Below are positions 60,630-64,000 of a stretch of 64,000 nucleotides of DNA, in pieces (position 1 is the first letter of the stretch; each line of letters begins with the position of its first letter). Source of the DNA: Sandaracinaceae bacterium (lineage in GTDB: Bacteria > Myxococcota_A > Polyangia > Polyangiales > Sandaracinaceae); contig JAVJQK010000089.1 in NCBI GenBank assembly GCA_040218145.1, forward strand, positions 1 through 64,000, in the 5' to 3' direction. The notes beneath the pieces were generated by a model. That model had not been told where the DNA came from, ran no database searches, and saw only the letters and a list, made by a program, of their open reading frames with translations. The position numbers and the translations under genes are program-made.

Positions 60630-61124
60630 ATGGAAGACGCGGCCACAACGCCCGCCCTGCTTCGCGCCATCGTGCTCGCGCGGAAGCCGCAGTGGGTGCA
60701 CCTCCTCCTCGACATCCTGGAGGGGCACGGCTTCTCGGCGCAGGGCTTCTCGGACCCCAACGCCGCCCTCGACAGCCTGCTGCGCAGCGCCCCTCAGCTG
60801 GTTGTGGTGACCGCGGGACCTGGCGAGGTCGAGGCGGCGGCGCGCTTCGCCTCGGTCCTACGCATGATGGGTGGCGCGCAGAGCTCCCGGCTCCTGTTGC
60901 TCGCGGGCGAGAACGCCTTCGTGCCCGACGAGGACGCCTTCGACGAGGTCGTGCGCGGCTCACTCGCGCGGGAGTCGGGCCGTCTGGCGCTCGACACCCG
61001 GGTGCGCCAGCTGCTGAGCGCCCGCAAGATCTCGGGCACCCGGCTGCGACGGGTCAGCGAGCGGCTACTCGCGGCGGCCGAGGAGCCCGCTCCGCAAGAG
61101 GAAGTAGAGCAGGGTGAGCAGTGA
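60630..61124 (+). CDS. Receiver-like protein lacking the phospho-acceptor Asp
   Basis: A 164-residue protein. Its layout (ALLRAIVLARKPQWVHLLLDI, then APQLVVVTAGPGEVEAAARF and SRLLLLAGENAF) follows the CheY-like fold, but the strand-3 Asp is missing (V-V-V-T-A), so it cannot be phosphorylated in the usual way. ATG 60630 starts the fold; a longer frame from 60546 is unlikely. Its last 60 bp overlap the convergent metallopeptidase gene. Confidence 0.65.
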   Translation: MEDAATTPALLRAIVLARKPQWVHLLLDILEGHGFSAQGFSDPNAALDSLLRSAPQLVVVTAGPGEVEAAARFASVLRMMGGAQSSRLLLLAGENAFVPDEDAFDEVVRGSLARESGRLALDTRVRQLLSARKISGTRLRRVSERLLAAAEEPAPQEEVEQGEQ

Positions 61125-61778
61125 GCTGACCGCCGCGGCCACGTAGGTCCACGCGGCGGCCCGCAGCACCTCGGCCGCGCCCTCGTGCTCCTGCGGCGTC
61201 AGCAGCTGGCCCGTCTCGATGGCCGCGAGGGCGCGGCGGCTCGCGTCGAACTCCACCGGGAGCGTCACGAGCTGGAAGAGGACCACCAGCCCGAACAGCC
61301 CCAGGCCCACGATCGTGACGAGCTGACCGATCGCGCCGCCGACGAAGCCGCTCAAGAAGAAGCCGCCGATGATGATCGGGACGGCGACGGGCGAGGCGAA
61401 TTGCACCGCCGGCACGAGGATGGAGCGCATCCCGAGGAAGGGATAGCTCCGCGCGTGCTGGATGGCGTGGCCCACCTCGTGCGCGGCGACGCCGGCCGCG
61501 CTGATGGAGCGGCCGTGGTAGACGTCGGGCGAGAGCCGCAGGGCCTTCTCACCCGGGCTGTAGTGGTCGCTCAAGAAGCCGTCGCTCGGCTCGATGCGCA
61601 CGTCGCGGATGCCCTCTGTGCGGAGGATCTCCGCCGCGATCTCCGCGCCGCTGAGCCGGCGGCGGGTCGTGTGCTCCGAGTGACGGCGGAAGGTGCTCTT
61701 GACGCGCCACTGTGCCCAGAGCCCCAGCGCGAGGCCGGGCAGGGCCAGGGCGATGTAGAGGGGATCGATGAAGAACAT
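61065..61778 (-). CDS. YugP-type zinc metallopeptidase, membrane protein
   Basis: A 237-residue protein of the YugP/Zn-peptidase-2 family. One N-terminal helix is followed by the soluble part with VAAHEVGHAIQHA, whose HExxH motif binds zinc, then three to four helices with a conserved L-P-V-E-F-D-A-S-R-R-A-L. The length is normal for the family. ATG 61778 is chosen; TTG 61790 is in frame. Its 3' end overlaps the receiver-like gene by 60 bp, the largest antisense overlap here. Confidence 0.88.
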   Translation of the reverse strand: MFFIDPLYIALALPGLALGLWAQWRVKSTFRRHSEHTTRRRLSGAEIAAEILRTEGIRDVRIEPSDGFLSDHYSPGEKALRLSPDVYHGRSISAAGVAAHEVGHAIQHARSYPFLGMRSILVPAVQFASPVAVPIIIGGFFLSGFVGGAIGQLVTIVGLGLFGLVVLFQLVTLPVEFDASRRALAAIETGQLLTPQEHEGAAEVLRAAAWTYVAAAVSSLLTLLYFLLRSGLLGRRE

Positions 61779-61866
61779 GGTGGTGCCCAAAACGTAAGGC
61801 GGCGGCGGGGTCTGTCACTGGCGTCCGTTGACGCGCGCGCCCACCCCGTCTTGACTGTCACCGCTC

Positions 61867-62952
61867 GTGACCGCCGCCCCCATCCCCCAGCCCCCTCGCG
61901 TGACCCGCGCGCTGACCGCGCCCGTGCGGGGGCTCGATCGGCTCCGATGGCTCTGGCTCAAGGCGCTCGGCCCCCTCGCCAAGCCGCTGGTCCGCCGCCG
62001 CGAGCTCCGGGTGGCCGTGGCGGGGACCAGCTTGATCGGGCTCGCGCTGCTCGGCGCGATCTTCCTCCCGATGTGGCTGCTCGCGCTCGGTCCGATCGTG
62101 TGGGGCGTGCCGCACGTGCTGGGCGACGTCCGCTATCTGTGGGTCCGGCCGGGGCATCACCGGCGACTGGCCCTCTCCGCCGCGGTGGGCGTGTCGCTCC
62201 TGATCCTCTCGGTGACCGCCCACCCGTCGTGGGGGTTCGCGTCGGCGGGGCTGGCCGCGCTCCTGGCGCGCGGGGCGTGGTGGAAGAAGGCGCTGGCCGC
62301 CGCGGTGGCCGTGGGGCTCGTCTGGGTCGCGTGGCGGCACTCGTTCTGGACCGCGGTGGTCTTCGCGCACGCGCACAACCTGATCGGCGTGGCGCTGTGG
62401 TGGAGCTGGCGGCGGCGCATGGGGCGGCTGCACTGGCTGCCCCTCGCGGCGTTCGTGGCCGGCGGCGCGCTGCTCCTCAGCGGCTGGATCGACCCGCTCC
62501 TCTACTGGGCGGGCGCGCTCGATCCGCGACCCTCGGGCCTCGACGTCTACTACCACCTCGGCGCGCTCGCCCCCGCCGTGCCGGGCATGCTCGCGGTCCG
62601 CCTGGTGCTGCTGTTCTGCTTCGCGCAGTCCGTCCACTACGCGGTCTGGGTGCGCCTCGTCCCCGAGGAGGACCGGCCCCGGGAGACGCCGCGCACCTTC
62701 GCGGCCACGCTGCGCGCGCTGCGAGCGGACTTCGGCGCGCCGCTGCTGGCGCTCGCCTTCCTGGCCGCCGTCGGCCTCGCGGGCTGGGCCGCGTGGGACG
62801 TCTTCGCGGCGCGGCACGGCTACCTGCGCGCGGTGCTCTTCCACGGTCACCTCGAGCTGGTCGCGGCGGCGCTCCTGTTCGTCGAGGGGACCCGCCCGCG
62901 CGGCGCCACCGAGCGCGCTGGGCAGCCCGCGCCCACGCGAGACGCGGCGTGA
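61867..62952 (+). CDS. Multi-helix membrane protein, possibly Brp/Blh-like
   Basis: A 361-residue protein with about nine helices. Conserved-looking His residues sit at helix ends: V-W-G-V-P-H-V-L-G-D-V-R-Y, F-A-H-A-H-N-L-I-G, Y-Y-H-L-G-A, Q-S-V-H-Y-A-V-W and F-H-G-H-L-E. The G-x-P-H-x-x-x-D motif recalls Brp/Blh beta-carotene dioxygenases, whose iron is held by His residues in the membrane, but the match is weak and the role unproven. GTG 61867 starts it. The next gene overlaps its stop (GTGA). Confidence 0.65.
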   Translation: MTAAPIPQPPRVTRALTAPVRGLDRLRWLWLKALGPLAKPLVRRRELRVAVAGTSLIGLALLGAIFLPMWLLALGPIVWGVPHVLGDVRYLWVRPGHHRRLALSAAVGVSLLILSVTAHPSWGFASAGLAALLARGAWWKKALAAAVAVGLVWVAWRHSFWTAVVFAHAHNLIGVALWWSWRRRMGRLHWLPLAAFVAGGALLLSGWIDPLLYWAGALDPRPSGLDVYYHLGALAPAVPGMLAVRLVLLFCFAQSVHYAVWVRLVPEEDRPRETPRTFAATLRALRADFGAPLLALAFLAAVGLAGWAAWDVFAARHGYLRAVLFHGHLELVAAALLFVEGTRPRGATERAGQPAPTRDAA

Positions 62953-63317
62953 TCACCAGCTGGATCCGCGCGTTCCTGCTCACGCAGATGATCGAGATCC
63001 CGATCCACGCGCAGGCGCCCGGGCTCGCCTTGCCGTGGCGCCGTCGCCTCGCGGTCGCCTTCGCCGCGAGCGCCATGACCCACCCGATGGTGTGGTTCGT
63101 GATCCCCGGGCTCGTCTTCGAGCTGCGCCCGACGGGGGACTACGCCACGAACTGGTGGATCCACGTGGCGATCAGCGAGGTCTTCGCCGTGGTCGCGGAG
63201 GGCCTCTGGCTGTCCGCCTTCGGCGTGCGCTTGCCGAAGGCCCTGGCGTGGTCGCTCTTCGCCAACCTGGTGAGCTTCTCGGCCGGGCTGTTTTGCTACG
63301 AGGTCCTGGGCTGGTGA
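62949..63317 (+). CDS. Small membrane protein coupled to the upstream gene
   Basis: A 122-residue protein with three to four hydrophobic helices, including A-S-A-M-T-H-P-M-V-W-F-V-I-P-G-L-V-F-E and F-A-V-V-A-E-G-L-W-L-S-A. Its GTG overlaps the previous stop (GTGA), so both membrane proteins are made together and may form one complex. No family recognised. Confidence 0.72.
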   Translation: MITSWIRAFLLTQMIEIPIHAQAPGLALPWRRRLAVAFAASAMTHPMVWFVIPGLVFELRPTGDYATNWWIHVAISEVFAVVAEGLWLSAFGVRLPKALAWSLFANLVSFSAGLFCYEVLGW

Positions 63318-63365
63318 GCGGACGGGCGCTTGGCTTCTCGGAGGCTTTGCGCGAGATTGAAGACC

Positions 63366-64000
63366 GTGAGGTTCGTGTTTCCGCTCCTGATCTGCGCGGC
63401 CGGCATGGCGCCGGGCGCCGCCGTCGCGCAGTGCGCCGCCGACGAGGCGCCCTCCGTCGGGGTGGTGCTGCGCCGCTGCACGGACGGAGACGTCCGCTGG
63501 GTCGAGGTCGTGGCGGACCTTGCGTCCGCGGACGTCGGAGCCCGCGTGTCGCGACCGATGGAGCGCGGCGCGGTGGTCGAGGAGTGGGCCGGCGCGGTGG
63601 TCTCGGGGGCGGCGATCGCGGTGCCCGCGGGGCCGTTCCGGTTCGCGGATCTCGAGCCGGTGGGGCTCACGGTCGGCGACGGAGAGCACTGGGGGACCAC
63701 CACGGACTCCCCGGGGCTCGGCGTGCTCGCGCTCGACGCGCGCCAGGCGGGCGTGCTCGCCCCCGCCGAGCAGGTGGTGCCGGTGGAGCCCTGGATGCAC
63801 GACGTGCTCTCCGGCGTCTCGATCGTGCGCGACGGCGTCGCCCTGGCCTGTCGCGACGAGGGCTGCGCCGCCGCGCCACGCACGGGCGTCGGGCTGAGCG
63901 AGGACGGGCGCTCCCTCGTGATCGTGGCCGCGGCCGGCTGGGTGGCCGACGCGCCCGGCGTGGGAGACGGGCAGCTGGGCCAGCTCCTCGCGGCGGCGGG
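63366..64000 (+). CDS. Phosphodiester-glycosidase (NAGPA-like) domain protein, cut by window end
   Basis: An open frame from GTG 63366 to the window edge (at least 211 residues). The signal peptide ends near A-V-A-Q-C. The C-terminal part visible, R-T-G-V-G-L-S-E-D-G-R-S-L-V-I-V, is the signature of NAGPA-type phosphodiester glycosidase domains, which act on sugar phosphodiesters in exported polysaccharides or teichoic-like polymers. The rest lies outside the window. Confidence 0.75.
   Translation, partial: MRFVFPLLICAAGMAPGAAVAQCAADEAPSVGVVLRRCTDGDVRWVEVVADLASADVGARVSRPMERGAVVEEWAGAVVSGAAIAVPAGPFRFADLEPVGLTVGDGEHWGTTTDSPGLGVLALDARQAGVLAPAEQVVPVEPWMHDVLSGVSIVRDGVALACRDEGCAAAPRTGVGLSEDGRSLVIVAAAGWVADAPGVGDGQLGQLLAAA

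Overview
The window is about 70% GC with dense genes on both strands. It encodes many lipoproteins with acidic Asp/Ser/Gly linkers and Cys-rich exported proteins, some ending in a MYXO-CTERM-like sorting tail (Gly-rich segment with Cys, one membrane helix, Arg). This points to a predatory or soil-type member of the Myxococcota, most likely a Polyangiia/Sandaracinaceae-like bacterium. The taxonomic call is inference. No insertion sequence, prophage, CRISPR array, tRNA or rRNA was seen. There is one tmRNA gene.

Layout. 1-7,100: lipoproteins, a MepA-like peptidase, MsrA, a CAP-domain lipoprotein, a sigma-region-4 remnant with a FecR-like partner, and an AraC regulator. 7,200-20,050: an LpqC-type esterase, two tandem MYXO-CTERM paralogues, NAD synthetase, cystathionine beta-synthase, a methyltransferase-like protein, a DUF4863 protein, an acyl-CoA dehydrogenase, an Ig-like lipoprotein and a persulfide dioxygenase-rhodanese fusion. 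20,050-28,550: a PP2C phosphatase, a PDZ-alpha/beta hydrolase, a 2-hydroxyacid dehydrogenase, a lipoprotein behind a c-di-GMP-I riboswitch, an SRPBCC/TMEM64/SDR operon and membrane proteins. 28,630-29,760: tmRNA followed by a long tandem-repeat array. 29,760-39,450: lipoproteins, a CPBP protease with PDZ, a PAF-acetylhydrolase-like lipoprotein and a beta-propeller/MauG-like dihaem lipoprotein. 39,500-50,790: MerR plus a PhnD-like protein, a CRP/FNR regulator divergent from an FHA/AAA+/Fis regulator, SspB, an esterase, an outer-membrane protein, a PSI-repeat lipoprotein, a diguanylate cyclase and a histidine phosphatase. 50,790-56,270: a hexanucleotide repeat and a sugar ABC transporter with a fused binding-protein/permease. 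56,250-64,000: a ThiF-nitroreductase fusion with a PilZ protein, a YugP-like protease, membrane proteins and a truncated phosphodiester-glycosidase gene at the window edge.

Functional threads. (1) Cyclic di-GMP: a REC-GGEEF cyclase, a PilZ protein, a regulator with a degenerate GGDEF domain, and a c-di-GMP-I riboswitch whose leader shows a visible ribosome-site-sequestering switch. (2) Ribosome rescue and proteolysis: tmRNA, encoding the tag ANDNALALAA, and the ClpXP adaptor SspB lie in one window. (3) Sulfur: cystathionine beta-synthase, persulfide dioxygenase-rhodanese and MsrA. (4) Transport: a MalK / MalE-MalF fusion / MalG system.

Two genome-style features recur. Most genes that begin a transcription unit have a TAnnCT-like hexamer ending 5-8 nt before the start codon and no Shine-Dalgarno sequence, which suggests widespread leaderless mRNAs; I used this to choose several starts. 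Six convergent gene pairs overlap at their 3' ends by 8-60 bp. Intergenic space carries related GC-rich repeats with the core CGTCGCTTCGCTCG and a second hairpin-rich element family.
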